DNA of 64,000 nucleotides, from positions 186,001-250,000 of the forward strand of contig NC_006039.1 of assembly GCF_000002515.2 (NCBI RefSeq). The letters run 5' to 3'. This document shows, one piece after another, positions 21,093-30,739 of this stretch; position 1 is the first letter of the stretch; each line of letters opens with the position of its first letter. This DNA comes from Kluyveromyces lactis. Its lineage: Eukaryota > Ascomycota > Saccharomycetes > Saccharomycetales > Saccharomycetaceae. The notes beneath the pieces were generated by a model. That model was not told the origin of the DNA and searched no databases. It saw nothing but the letters and a program-made list of their open reading frames with translations. Both the position numbers and the translations under genes were made by a program.

Positions 21093-21568
21093 GGCATATG
21101 CCATGCTATCACCTGCTCTTTACTGACATTTTTCAGTGAGAATGTGATATATAAGAAAAAAAAGCAACAACTTTTAATACCCGAAAACAATTTGGACCGA
21201 AGGGCCATACGAGAATTAAGTAATGTTAGCTGAAAAGACAGTGCCTCTTGCATGACAGGCATTTCCTTTATTTCGGCAATCTCATTTCTCTCTTCAGTAC
21301 AGAAAGATATCTAAAATCTTCTTGATAGTAAGCTATCTTATTGTCAATCGAATCCAGCCCAAGCATCAACCAATCACTCTCGATGCGATATAAAATAGAA
21401 GAAGTTTAGCCCTACGCCACACCTATAGAAATATGTTTCTTTTTTAAAGGGGGGCTAATATCTTCGAACAAAATATAAAAACAAAAACAAAAAGTACAGT
21501 TGTTCCTGGCGCGTATACACAATGTGTAGAAGTTGATGTGCAAAACATGAGAAGTGCCTTTAAATGTA

Positions 21569-21578
21569 GTCACGTGAT
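21569..21578. promoter_or_regulatory. Cbf1-type E-box upstream of LYP1
   Basis: GTCACGTGAT fits the RTCACGTGAY Cbf1 site. It is 884 bp before the LYP1 ATG. Confidence 0.4.
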
Positions 21579-21834
21579 CAAATAGTTTTTTGTGGCACAA
21601 AGCATTTCTTTTTCGATATTTTCCGTTTGTGTCTCACCTCTCAAAAAAAAGAAATGTTCTCAGGGCGGATCATTGCGCTCTTTCTTTTTATCATACTGTA
21701 TAGCCCTTCGTCTTTACAAAGTTTGCATATCACTGTCGCATACCCAAAGAGAAGAAAGATTTATCTACCATCAATAATACGGTAAATCAGCGGATGTACT
21801 TGGGTGCTGCCAGCAGCTTCATAAACATAAAGAG

Positions 21835-21846
21835 TTATCCTTATCC
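21835..21846 (-). promoter_or_regulatory. tandem GATAA pair upstream of LYP1
   Basis: TTATCCTTATCC on the plus strand gives two adjacent GGATAA sites on the minus strand. Closely paired GATAA sites are typical of nitrogen catabolite repression promoters. The pair is about 620 bp before the LYP1 ATG. Confidence 0.45.
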
Positions 21847-22461
21847 TTTTTTTTTTCCTCTTGAGAGCCTTGAGCAGTTTACCTTTCTGGTCTTCAAGTG
21901 GTCACAGATTATCATTCCTGTGGAACTTCTTAAATAGCTTTATTATTCACTTGGAACTTAAGCTGAAATTCCTGTTTTACTAGAAGTTTGGTGCTTTTCG
22001 TGACCCCACATTACTTTCCTGTGGAATTCATTCTTTTCCTCGCCGGTAACTTTTCTGGCAAGCTATCTGTTGGTTTCCGTAGAAAAAGGTGCCAAAGGAA
22101 CAAAAATCTGTTCATTTTTATTTCTTTTTGGTTGGGCAGAAGAAGAACTGAAGTTGCAGCGTCAAAATTCCTTCGAATTGAACTGGAAAAACTCTCAGTT
22201 ATACACTACTATTTCACCCTTGCATCAAGTGGAAAGGAATTTCTAGTGTACCAAGCCAGGCGTCCTCAACTTTCCAACGAACAGCTCAATCATACATAAA
22301 ACAGAGGGTGTTTATCAGTTTCTGCTTTATCTGGTTTTCTTGTGTTTTACAGCGGACATCGTTTTTCATCATCTGGTTTTAGTGCTCGAAGAACAAGTCA
22401 CCTCATTTCGTTATTAACTTTTGGCAACCTGGGGTTTTGTGTTCAGCTACTTCACTAAATA

Positions 22462-24201
22462 ATGGGGTTTCCAGGAAGCAAGTATAGCTCATCGAGCAAC
22501 TCAGGTATTGGAGTGACTAAATCAATCAAAGGCATGTTTTCTACAGACTCAGGAACTTTAAGCAAAAGATCCAAAGCCGGTGAAGATAGCATAGAACTAT
22601 CAGATGTCCAAGTGTCTAGTGAGTTATACGATCACGCGGAAAGCGAGGAAGGGGAAGGGGATTTCCACGAGACAGAAGTCAAAAGAGCATTGAAGCCAAG
22701 ACATGTGTCTATGATTGCCCTTGGTGGTACTATCGGTACGGGTTTATTTGTCGGAATTGCTAAACCACTTTCTCTTTCAGGGCCAGTCGGTTCTTTGATC
22801 GCATATATTTTCATGGGATCAGTAGTGTATTTCGTAACCCAATCGTTGGGTGAAATGGCTACGTTCATTCCAGTCACTTCTTCGATTACAGTATTTTCAA
22901 AGAGATTTTTATCTCCAGCTTTTGGAGTAGCTAACGGTTACATGTACTGGTTTAATTGGGCTATCACTTACGCAGTGGAACTTTCTGTTTTGGGTCAAAT
23001 TATCAATTATTGGACCGATGCGGTACCATTGGCAGCATGGATTGCCATCTTTTGGGTTTTACTCACTGCTGCAAACTTTTTCCCAGTTAAATGGTACGGT
23101 GAATTTGAATTTTGTGTCGCTTCCATCAAAGTCATTGCCATTGTTGGCTACCTACTTTACGCTCTGATCATCGTATGCGGTGGTTCCTCTCAAGGCCCTA
23201 TTGGGTTCCGTTATTGGAGAAATCCTGGCCCATGGGGTACCGGTACCATTGCTAAAAATGTCAATAAAGCCAGATTTTTGGGATGGGTTGGTTCCTTGGT
23301 CAATGCTTCTTTCACCTATCAAGGCACAGAATTAGTCGGTATCACAGCCGGTGAAGCTTCAAACCCAAGAAAAACTGTACCAAAAGCTATTAACAAGGTG
23401 TTTTTCAGGATTTTAGTCTTTTACATTGGTTCTTTGTTCTTTGTCGGTTTATTAGTTCCATACAACAGCCCTCAATTGGAAAGTAATAGTGCAGTCATTG
23501 CATCTTCCCCATTTGTTATTTCCATTCAAAATGCTGGTACTAAGGTACTACCTGACATTTTCAACGCGGTTGTGCTAGTGACGATTCTTTCTGCTGGTAA
23601 CTCCAATGTGTACGTTGGTTCCAGAGTCCTTTACTCCCTAGCCCTTAGCGGTAATGCCCCAAAACAATTTTCTTACGTTACCAAACAAGGTGTCCCATAC
23701 TTGGGTGTTATTTGCACTGCTTTGCTAGGTCTATTGGCCTTCTTGGCAACGAACGAAAATGCAAATACAGCTTTCAATTGGTTAATTAATATCTCTACTT
23801 TGGCTGGTCTTTGCGCATGGTTCTTCATTTCCGTTGCCCATATCAGATTCATGCAATGTTTGAAGCTTCGGGGTATTTCTCGTGACAGTTTACCTTTCAA
23901 GGCTAAATTGATGCCATGGGGTGCTTACTATGCCGCATTTTTTGTTGGTCTTATTGTTTTCATCCAAGGTTTCACAGCTTTTGCACCAAGATTTGACGTA
24001 TCGGAATTCTTCACTGCATACATTTCTTTAATCTTGCTTGTGGTATTGTTCATTCTTTGCCAACTGTACTATAGATGCAGATTTTTAACCAAGATAGAGG
24101 ATATTGATATCGACTCAGATAGAAGAGAAATAGATGCCATCATCTGGGAAGATGATGAGCCAAAGAATTTATGGGAAAAATTTTGGGTTGCCCTAGCATA
24201 A
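22462..24201 (+). CDS. LYP1: basic amino acid permease, Lyp1 (lysine) type
   Basis: This is a 579-residue YAT-family permease of the plasma membrane. The twelve membrane segments and family motifs are as in its divergent neighbour, but the diagnostic stretches follow Lyp1: [78 protein letters not shown] and [19 protein letters not shown]. It ends with [19 protein letters not shown] and WEKFW. The 70-residue N tail is serine-rich and acidic ([15 protein letters not shown]), with lysines, a likely place for ubiquitin-driven endocytosis. Lysine preference is inferred from this match. LYP1 next to PIK1 is the S. cerevisiae chromosome XIV order. Confidence 0.94.
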   Translation: MGFPGSKYSSSSNSGIGVTKSIKGMFSTDSGTLSKRSKAGEDSIELSDVQVSSELYDHAESEEGEGDFHETEVKRALKPRHVSMIALGGTIGTGLFVGIAKPLSLSGPVGSLIAYIFMGSVVYFVTQSLGEMATFIPVTSSITVFSKRFLSPAFGVANGYMYWFNWAITYAVELSVLGQIINYWTDAVPLAAWIAIFWVLLTAANFFPVKWYGEFEFCVASIKVIAIVGYLLYALIIVCGGSSQGPIGFRYWRNPGPWGTGTIAKNVNKARFLGWVGSLVNASFTYQGTELVGITAGEASNPRKTVPKAINKVFFRILVFYIGSLFFVGLLVPYNSPQLESNSAVIASSPFVISIQNAGTKVLPDIFNAVVLVTILSAGNSNVYVGSRVLYSLALSGNAPKQFSYVTKQGVPYLGVICTALLGLLAFLATNENANTAFNWLINISTLAGLCAWFFISVAHIRFMQCLKLRGISRDSLPFKAKLMPWGAYYAAFFVGLIVFIQGFTAFAPRFDVSEFFTAYISLILLVVLFILCQLYYRCRFLTKIEDIDIDSDRREIDAIIWEDDEPKNLWEKFWVALA

Positions 24202-25011
24202 TCATGAAGCTATAACCTTTGCATGCTGTCAGGTGTATTTTCTCAGATCCACCTCGTCATTAGGCGCAAGCTCATTCATAGATACATGAAAACTTTGAGA
24301 TTTTATATAGACTCTTTACGGATTTGATAGATTAATGGATAATTTTTTTGCATATTTCTAATGACATTACTGTGAGCTTCCGGTGCTTGCACTGGAGACC
24401 ATTCAAAAAATGTGTGTGTAACACTGTTTGGTTTATGAGTTTTAATCTCATTAGAACTCAAAGTGACTTTACCCGTTCATTCTTGCTCATCAGAACCGTC
24501 AAAATGGTATTAATGTTAAAATCATGATTTCCCAATAGTGAAAACACTAATGAATTGATATCTGAGCATCATATAAAAGCGTGTTGATTTTATATTGAAA
24601 ATACTCAAATTATAGTGCTACTGCTGGCGCATTCGTCCTCATATGGAGTTCTGTTGGATGGCGGGTACTTTATTAATGTCACTTTTCACGTACATTGACA
24701 ATCCACGGTTTTTTTTTTGTTTTGTTATTATTATTCACTTGCCACCATTTTAAAGATACTTTTACTTGATCATGGTTAAGATGCGCATAGGCACTCGAAA
24801 GGACTCAATCACCTGCGGATTAACTCGGTATCCAATTGGCATCACAACAGCATATTTGTTGCTGGTTGTCAGATTGCTCGTTCAGATTCTCTTTAATTTT
24901 TTTCTTTTCATTTCATTTGATTTTGGTCATTGACCTTAATTCATTTTTGCTTTATCTTTCTGTTGCGGCATATACTTATTACTCGAGGAGAGACAAGATA
25001 ATTGCCAAACC
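24202..25011. other. intergenic region, LYP1 3' end / PIK1 promoter
   Basis: No gene is visible in these 810 bases. A Reb1 site is at 24469-24475 between the tandem genes, with T-rich tracts further on (around 24710) typical of a nucleosome-poor promoter. A pyrimidine-rich stretch (24890-24970) precedes the PIK1 ATG. Confidence 0.55.
24469..24475 (+). promoter_or_regulatory. Reb1-type site between LYP1 and PIK1
   Basis: TTACCCG is the Reb1 core. It sits 268 bp past the LYP1 stop and 540 bp before the PIK1 ATG, again at a tandem gene boundary. Confidence 0.45.
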
Positions 25012-27882
25012 ATGGAATCGACAGACGACAGGAATCCTGATATTCTGTTGAAATACATCAACTCGTCTAACTTTACATTATACAATAATATTGAATACTT
25101 GACAAGGTACGCTGATAACATCGGCATTCATTTCTATCTTTGTGAGAAGCTTTTAAGTTTCCCCCATAAGGAGCTTCAATTTTACATTCCGCAATTGGTA
25201 CAGATTCTTTTGACAATGGAAACGGAATCATTAGCATTGGAAGAAATTCTTTTAAGGTTGAGCTCTGAAAACCCTCACTTTGCACTAATTACATTCTGGC
25301 AGTTGCAAGCGTTATTGGGGGATTTGGCGCATGATCCTACATCTTATAGCTTTCAAGTAGCACGAAGGGTATTGAACCACTTACAGTTTATTTTGTTCAA
25401 TACAACCAGAAAAAATGATAATGAAAAGATTAATGAAAACATAGCGCCGGCTTTGATCTTATGCTCAATGGTTACCACCGGCTTTGCATTCCCTGGACTA
25501 TTAGAACACACGAAACCCTTGATTAAATCTCAGGGACGAAGGCAAAAGAGCTATGTTTTCAAGCTTGCGAAGCATGCTATGAAAAACTTAACGAAAAACC
25601 TCACATTGAAGAACACTTTAGCCAACTCTTCATCTGGACGTAAAGTTTCATCAGACTCTGTAACTAATATTGCCAACGTTGACCTTGTAGATACCGTAAC
25701 AACTAAAGAAGACGTTACTTATAAAAAAAAGAGGCAAGACTCAATATCTGATCTAAGCTTCGATATGGTCGACGACATAGGCGAAAAATTATTTGAAGAT
25801 CACATCTCAAATTCTATTAAATTGCCCAAACGGAGGGACACCTCATATATCCATGCGGTATACAAGAATCCGCCGATAACTGAGGAAGAATACACAAATT
25901 CAATGCCTGACCTAAGAGCAAGGTCATCTTCTTCTGCATCAATGCCGGATCTGTCGGCAAAAAAGTCCATGGATGCAATAAGAGAAACTACAACAAATCC
26001 TTCTTCCTATAATGAATCCAAACGTCAAATGATCGACGTCACGCACCTTTCCACAACAAAAAAAATTAAATTATTGAAAGTGAACTACTTCCATTGTTGT
26101 ACGCAGTTCGCCATAGCACTTGAATCGATTTCGCAAAGATTAGCACAAGTTCCTCCTGAAGCCAGACTCAGTGCTTTGAGAGCAGAATTGTCCATCTTAA
26201 ACCGTGATTTGCCAGCCGAAGTTGATATTCCTGAACTATTGCCAGTTAATAAAAAGGGCAAACTACATAAACTTATCAAGATTTCAGCAAATGAAGCTCA
26301 GGTGTTAAATTCTGCAGAAAAAGTTCCATATTTACTATTCATCGAGTTTCTCAAAGATGACTTCGATTTTGATCCAACGTCTGAACAAAATATCAAACTA
26401 CTGGAAAACAACCCTCGTAGCTCTTATATCTTTGATTTAAGCTACGTGAAACAGAATAACGCACCTTTTAAAGCTAACATGCCACTAGAAACATCATCCG
26501 GATCGGCCAATCAAGAAATGGATCTTGCGGATGTTTCAATGGTTAAATTAACTAATCAATCCGAGGCAGAAAATTACAGGCATGAATTGATGATGAAAAA
26601 TGCCAAAACTGTGCCGGTAATACCTCCTGATTCACACACTCGTGGATCTGAACTCGATTTTGTCGCAGATCTACAAGAAGCGACCGAGAGGCTCACTGAC
26701 ATCAAACTGCATAGAGACTCTTCTGATGATTTAGCTACTCAGATGAGAGTGTCTGCCATGATGTTAGCACAACTAGACCAGTCTCCACAACAACTATCTG
26801 ATAGTGCCAATCAAATCAGAGCCAAGATTATTGCGTCAATGCAAGAGATGCAAGATAAATTCGGTTATCGAGACCTTGAAGCTATTCATGGAATGGCAGG
26901 AGAACGTAAGCTCGAAAATGATTTCAAAACCGGTGGTTTAACCACTTCAAACGATAAAACATCCACTTCATATTTAGGTGAAGATTGGAACGCTAAGAAG
27001 GAAAAGATAAGGAAATCTAGTGAATTCGGACATTTACCCAACTGGGACTTATGTTCTGTTATTTCAAAATCTGGTGATGATTTGAGACAAGAAGCTTTTG
27101 CATGTCAGTTGATCCAGGCAATGGCGGCGATTTGGAGCAAAGAGAATGTTGGTGTATGGGTCAAGAAAATGAATATTTTGATTACAAGCTCCCATACCGG
27201 GTTGGTTGAAACAATCACCAACGCCATCTCGGTTCATAGTATTAAAAAATCATTAACTACTCATATGATAGAAGAAGGTTCGCTGGACGAAAAAGGTGAT
27301 ATCGCAAGCTTATTAGACCATTTTTCACGAGTATATGGAGATCCAAATGGCTTCAAGTTCAGACATGCACAAGATAATTTTGCTTCTAGTTTAGCCGCGT
27401 ACTCCATCATCTGCTATTTGCTACGAATTAAGGATAGACACAACGGTAACATCATGATAGATAATGAGGGACATGTTGTTCACATCGATTTTGGCTTCAT
27501 GTTATCTAATTCTCCTGGCTCTGTGGGATTTGAAGCTGCTCCGTTTAAACTCACATATGAGTACGTTGAAGTTATGGGAGGATCAGAAAGTGAAACTTTC
27601 AAGAAATTTGTTGAACTGTGCAAGGCTGCGTTTAAAGCGCTAAGAAAATATGCTGACCACATCGTGTCTTTATGTGAAATAATGCAAAAAGATTCCTTAC
27701 AACCATGTTTCCAAGCTGGAGACCAGACCAGCGTTCAATTACGTCAAAGATTCCATCTTGAACTTTCTGACGAAGAATGCGATGAATTTGTGGAGAATGT
27801 GCTAATTTCAAAATCTCTTGGTAGTAGATACACGAGGCTATATGATCACTTTCAATTACTCACGCAGGGCATCTATAGTTGA
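25012..27882 (+). CDS. PIK1: Pik1, phosphatidylinositol 4-kinase
   Basis: Pik1 makes PI4P at the Golgi and in the nucleus and is essential for secretion. The 956-residue product (1066 in S. cerevisiae) begins with the lipid kinase unique helical domain (about residues 1-130). The region that binds the calcium sensor Frq1 in S. cerevisiae follows (about 125-200). A long serine-rich, phosphorylatable linker contains SMPDLRARSSSSASMPDL. The kinase domain occupies about 640-956. It shows GDDLRQEAFACQLIQ near 688, the catalytic DRHNGNIMID near 808 and the DFG-type HIDFGFML near 824, all intact. It ends with the PI4K-type C-terminal helices. The ATG at 25012 gives the expected N terminus. Confidence 0.97.
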   Translation: MESTDDRNPDILLKYINSSNFTLYNNIEYLTRYADNIGIHFYLCEKLLSFPHKELQFYIPQLVQILLTMETESLALEEILLRLSSENPHFALITFWQLQALLGDLAHDPTSYSFQVARRVLNHLQFILFNTTRKNDNEKINENIAPALILCSMVTTGFAFPGLLEHTKPLIKSQGRRQKSYVFKLAKHAMKNLTKNLTLKNTLANSSSGRKVSSDSVTNIANVDLVDTVTTKEDVTYKKKRQDSISDLSFDMVDDIGEKLFEDHISNSIKLPKRRDTSYIHAVYKNPPITEEEYTNSMPDLRARSSSSASMPDLSAKKSMDAIRETTTNPSSYNESKRQMIDVTHLSTTKKIKLLKVNYFHCCTQFAIALESISQRLAQVPPEARLSALRAELSILNRDLPAEVDIPELLPVNKKGKLHKLIKISANEAQVLNSAEKVPYLLFIEFLKDDFDFDPTSEQNIKLLENNPRSSYIFDLSYVKQNNAPFKANMPLETSSGSANQEMDLADVSMVKLTNQSEAENYRHELMMKNAKTVPVIPPDSHTRGSELDFVADLQEATERLTDIKLHRDSSDDLATQMRVSAMMLAQLDQSPQQLSDSANQIRAKIIASMQEMQDKFGYRDLEAIHGMAGERKLENDFKTGGLTTSNDKTSTSYLGEDWNAKKEKIRKSSEFGHLPNWDLCSVISKSGDDLRQEAFACQLIQAMAAIWSKENVGVWVKKMNILITSSHTGLVETITNAISVHSIKKSLTTHMIEEGSLDEKGDIASLLDHFSRVYGDPNGFKFRHAQDNFASSLAAYSIICYLLRIKDRHNGNIMIDNEGHVVHIDFGFMLSNSPGSVGFEAAPFKLTYEYVEVMGGSESETFKKFVELCKAAFKALRKYADHIVSLCEIMQKDSLQPCFQAGDQTSVQLRQRFHLELSDEECDEFVENVLISKSLGSRYTRLYDHFQLLTQGIYS

Positions 27883-28336
27883 GATCAACCAATAGTAACT
27901 AATACCAAAATATATACCACCTTACTCAAAAGATCAATCCAAAACATACCTCAGGTAATCATAGATATACTTGCCTTGTTGCAATGTTACCTTACCATGG
28001 AGAAATAGTTTCACTAATTACATAATCCATCAAGATATTGTTTGATGGATAGCATTTCTATGTGGTGTACCAGTATCGAAAGTCACGTGCTAACAATTTA
28101 CTCCGTTTTCTCGATTTCATAATATCTCACTACGTAACTTGGCTTTCGGCATCTCTTCAAACGGCGAGTGTTACTTTCTGACTAAAGATAGAATACATCA
28201 AAACTTCAATTTATGGGTATTGTTGGTGATGTATTAAGAGTTCACATTAGAATCAAACAAACGTTTATACACATCAGTGATAGTTGATTGAATTTAATTT
28301 ACGAAACTAAAGCAGTTTGACCAAAGAATTTCTTTG
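27883..28336. other. intergenic region, PIK1 / TAM41
   Basis: This 454-bp gap holds no gene. Its only clear site is the Cbf1-type CACGTG at 28082-28089. The leader just before TAM41 is AT-rich. Confidence 0.55.
28082..28089. promoter_or_regulatory. Cbf1-type E-box upstream of TAM41
   Basis: GTCACGTG lies 250 bp before the TAM41 ATG. Cbf1 helps control respiratory and mitochondrial genes in several yeasts outside S. cerevisiae, which would fit this mitochondrial gene. The link is inferred. Confidence 0.45.
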
Positions 28337-29518
28337 ATGTTGAGGGGTAAAGTTGCAAACAGTGTTAAGAATGTACCAGGAGTGAAGTCGGTGAACAGGC
28401 TTGTGCGTTTCCAATCAGGAAACAATCTGCTGCTTAAAACCGAGACTTCAAGCACACAGGAGGTTATTCATCCTAACCCCAATAAGTTCAGACGTAGGGC
28501 GATCGCTAAGCTGAACGAGGACATCGTTGCTGAGAAAACAGGCGATGCTGATTTATACCTGCTTGAAAAAGGGCTCAAAAAGATCGATGAACGAACCTCA
28601 CGATTCACCAACTATTTATTCAAGATCAATAGGTTACCACCAAATTATGGTGATAACCAACTAATAACTGTAGATAAGTCATTAGAACGTGATCTTCAAT
28701 CAATTTTGGGCCATTTCAAGTCACCGATAAAATATGCATTCGGCTATGGTAGTGGAGTCTTTCAACAAGCGGGATATTCCAAATCTTCTGAGAAACCTCA
28801 GATCGATATGATCTTCGGTGTCACCCATCCAGAACATTTCCACTCGTTAAATATGAGGCAGAATCCAGGCCATTATTCTTCTCTTCGCTACTTTGGTTCG
28901 GAGTTTGTGTCGAAATTTCAAGAAGTCGGTGCCGGAGTCTACTTCAATCCATTTATTAACATCAACGGCCATGATGTAAAATATGGGGTCGTGTCCATGT
29001 CTAGACTCTTGAAAGATTTAGCCACCTGGGACACATTTTACCTTGCAGGTAGGTTGCAAAAACCAGTCAAAGTGTTGAAAAACGATCTGCGGGTACAATA
29101 CTGGAATCAATTAAACTTGAAGGCTGCTGCAACACTTGCGAAACATAAACTTTCAAAAAAATTCAACGGCGATTCATTCACTGAATTTGACTTTTACAAG
29201 GAAATTACGGCATTAAGTTATCTTGGTGATATAAGATATAAACTGGGTGGTGAGAATCCAAAGAAAATTGACAATATCGTGGAGAAAAACCTTGATAACT
29301 TCAAATTCTACTACAAACCAATTTATAAGGATGTTTTCTTGAACAATTCGACGTATCTACCCCAGAACTTCACCTTGGATAACGCTACTGATCAGTTAAC
29401 AGAAAGAATCAGCCGAGGATCGACTATTCAAACTGCAAAAGGCGTTTTATCTGCTGGATTGATGAAATCAATAAAATACGCTTGGGCAAAAAAGTTAAAG
29501 GCAATTAAATCGCACTGA
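28337..29518 (+). CDS. TAM41: Tam41, mitochondrial CDP-diacylglycerol synthase
   Basis: Tam41 makes CDP-diacylglycerol from phosphatidic acid and CTP on the matrix side of the inner membrane, the first step towards cardiolipin. The product has 393 residues (385 in S. cerevisiae). The nucleotidyltransferase core shows YAFGYGSGVFQQAGY at about residues 133-147 and PQIDMIFGVTHPEHFH shortly after, the GSG and Asp motifs of the family. The N terminus is basic and hydroxyl-rich, as in a matrix presequence. The frame is open one codon further (TTG at 28334), but the first ATG is at 28337. S. cerevisiae keeps this gene on chromosome VII, so its position between PIK1 and IST1 shows the unduplicated order. 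Confidence 0.95.
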   Translation: MLRGKVANSVKNVPGVKSVNRLVRFQSGNNLLLKTETSSTQEVIHPNPNKFRRRAIAKLNEDIVAEKTGDADLYLLEKGLKKIDERTSRFTNYLFKINRLPPNYGDNQLITVDKSLERDLQSILGHFKSPIKYAFGYGSGVFQQAGYSKSSEKPQIDMIFGVTHPEHFHSLNMRQNPGHYSSLRYFGSEFVSKFQEVGAGVYFNPFININGHDVKYGVVSMSRLLKDLATWDTFYLAGRLQKPVKVLKNDLRVQYWNQLNLKAAATLAKHKLSKKFNGDSFTEFDFYKEITALSYLGDIRYKLGGENPKKIDNIVEKNLDNFKFYYKPIYKDVFLNNSTYLPQNFTLDNATDQLTERISRGSTIQTAKGVLSAGLMKSIKYAWAKKLKAIKSH

Positions 29519-29563
29519 ATTCTTTGGGAATAACATACAACATTATCAGGTAAATGATATACG

Positions 29564-29587
29564 TATATATATATATATATATTATAT
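29564..29587. terminator. TA repeat in the TAM41/IST1 convergent gap
   Basis: An uninterrupted TA run of about 18 bp followed by ATTATAT lies 45 bp past the TAM41 stop and 57 bp past the IST1 stop. TATATA is the yeast 3'-end efficiency element and works on both strands here, so it may serve both genes. It is also a microsatellite. Confidence 0.5.
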
Positions 29588-29643
29588 GGACGTTTTATAC
29601 ATTAAAAATATAGATCCTTAAAGACGTAATTTTTGTCCCCTCT

Positions 29644-30513
29644 TTATCTTTTTAATGCTTCGAAACGTTTTCTTAATTCATCAAGACTATCTTTGGAAGT
29701 GGCTTTTGATTTGCCATGAGATACTTTGACGTCATTCACTATAGCTTTCGGTATCTTCAATTCTTGATTAAGAGTTTCACTATTTTGACGAGGTTTTTTA
29801 ATGATAATTGGATGCTTGTCGTCTCCTGGTTCATCATTATCGACTGCAAGTATCGGCCTACTATCATCTGAGTTAGTACTTGACTTGTCCGAGTTTGGCT
29901 CTTTTTCCGTCAGTTCTGCGTCATTAGCATCAACTCCTTCAGTTTCCAATTCCTCAAGGCCACTATAAGGAACTTCGTAAGTTCTTGCAATTTCCTTCAA
30001 ATATAACTCAACCAGCTCTTTTTTTGGTAGTCTTGGCGAGCATTTCTGTAGCACTTTCTCAGGAACCCCTATCTTGTCTTCAATAATGGCTTTTACAAAC
30101 TCATTACCGAATTTCAGCCCCAACATATCTTTTATTTGTACTAGTTCCTTGATCTCAGGGATATAGATTGCGGCATACACGATTGCCCTAGCTGCCTCAT
30201 TGATTCCATCATCTACATGTGACTCAATTAATGTCACCTCGTTAGAAACGGTATTGAAGATCGCAACTCTAGCATGAAGTAGTTCGCAATAAAGCTCAAG
30301 TATCTCCAAAAGCTCAATGTGTATATCATCATTGATCAAACTCTCAACACGGTAATGTGCTTTCTGTTCTTTGCCCTCATTGAGCAGCTTTGCAACATCA
30401 CGGCGTGATCGCTTCGCAAGTGCTTGTTGTTTCTCCTGTGCGTAACGCAACCTCTGGATACTCATCTTAAGTATCGCTTTGAGCTTCATTGAATTGGGTG
30501 CCTGGTATGACAT
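29644..30513 (-). CDS. IST1: Ist1, ESCRT-III associated regulator
   Basis: Ist1 regulates ESCRT-III disassembly by Vps4 at endosomes during multivesicular body sorting. The 289-residue product (298 in S. cerevisiae) has the Ist1 domain over residues 1-190: KLKAILKMSIQRLRYAQEKQ, RRDVAKLLNEGKEQKAHYRV and DDIHIELLEILELYCELL are the expected helices. An acidic linker (about 205-250) follows. The C terminus, SLDELRKRFEALKR, fits a MIM1-type motif that binds the MIT domain of Vps4. It is convergent with TAM41 and downstream of TFC4. Confidence 0.95.
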   Translation of the reverse strand: MSYQAPNSMKLKAILKMSIQRLRYAQEKQQALAKRSRRDVAKLLNEGKEQKAHYRVESLINDDIHIELLEILELYCELLHARVAIFNTVSNEVTLIESHVDDGINEAARAIVYAAIYIPEIKELVQIKDMLGLKFGNEFVKAIIEDKIGVPEKVLQKCSPRLPKKELVELYLKEIARTYEVPYSGLEELETEGVDANDAELTEKEPNSDKSSTNSDDSRPILAVDNDEPGDDKHPIIIKKPRQNSETLNQELKIPKAIVNDVKVSHGKSKATSKDSLDELRKRFEALKR

Positions 30514-30739
30514 CGTTGATTCTTGGAGTTGATGTAGGTCCTGACATTATATATCAGATGTGGTTCAAAAGTAATGACTACAGCTTACATTGTATGTCCC
30601 TTACTTTTTCACAAGTTTTACTGAATTATTGGATTTCATAATTGAGTTTCATTGAAGTTGTAAAATAAAGAGTTCGTAAAATGTTCTACAGTGGAATTGT
30701 ATAATGTTACAAAATCTAAACAAGCAAAACGGTTACTAC

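Larger units (their letters stand above)
19298..22461. other. CAN1-LYP1 divergent intergenic region
   Basis: This 3.2 kb region separates two divergent permease genes and is large for this compact genome. No protein gene is supported: the longest frame (21988-22299, plus) begins at TTG and has no ATG. It contains a GATA palindrome (20126-20143), a tandem GATA pair (21835-21846), an 8/7-bp tandem repeat (20393-20430), a 10-bp periodic array (21001-21060) just before a TATAAA (21087), and a Cbf1 site (21569-21578). Either very long upstream regions or an unannotated noncoding transcript could account for it. Confidence 0.6.

Noticed and set aside
21988-22299. 103-codon plus-strand frame before LYP1
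   Set aside because: It begins at TTG, has no ATG and no recognisable similarity; it lies in the LYP1 leader.
17552-24201. CAN1 and LYP1 as a recent duplication or transposed repeat
   Set aside because: The proteins differ throughout and each matches its own S. cerevisiae orthologue, so the pair is old.
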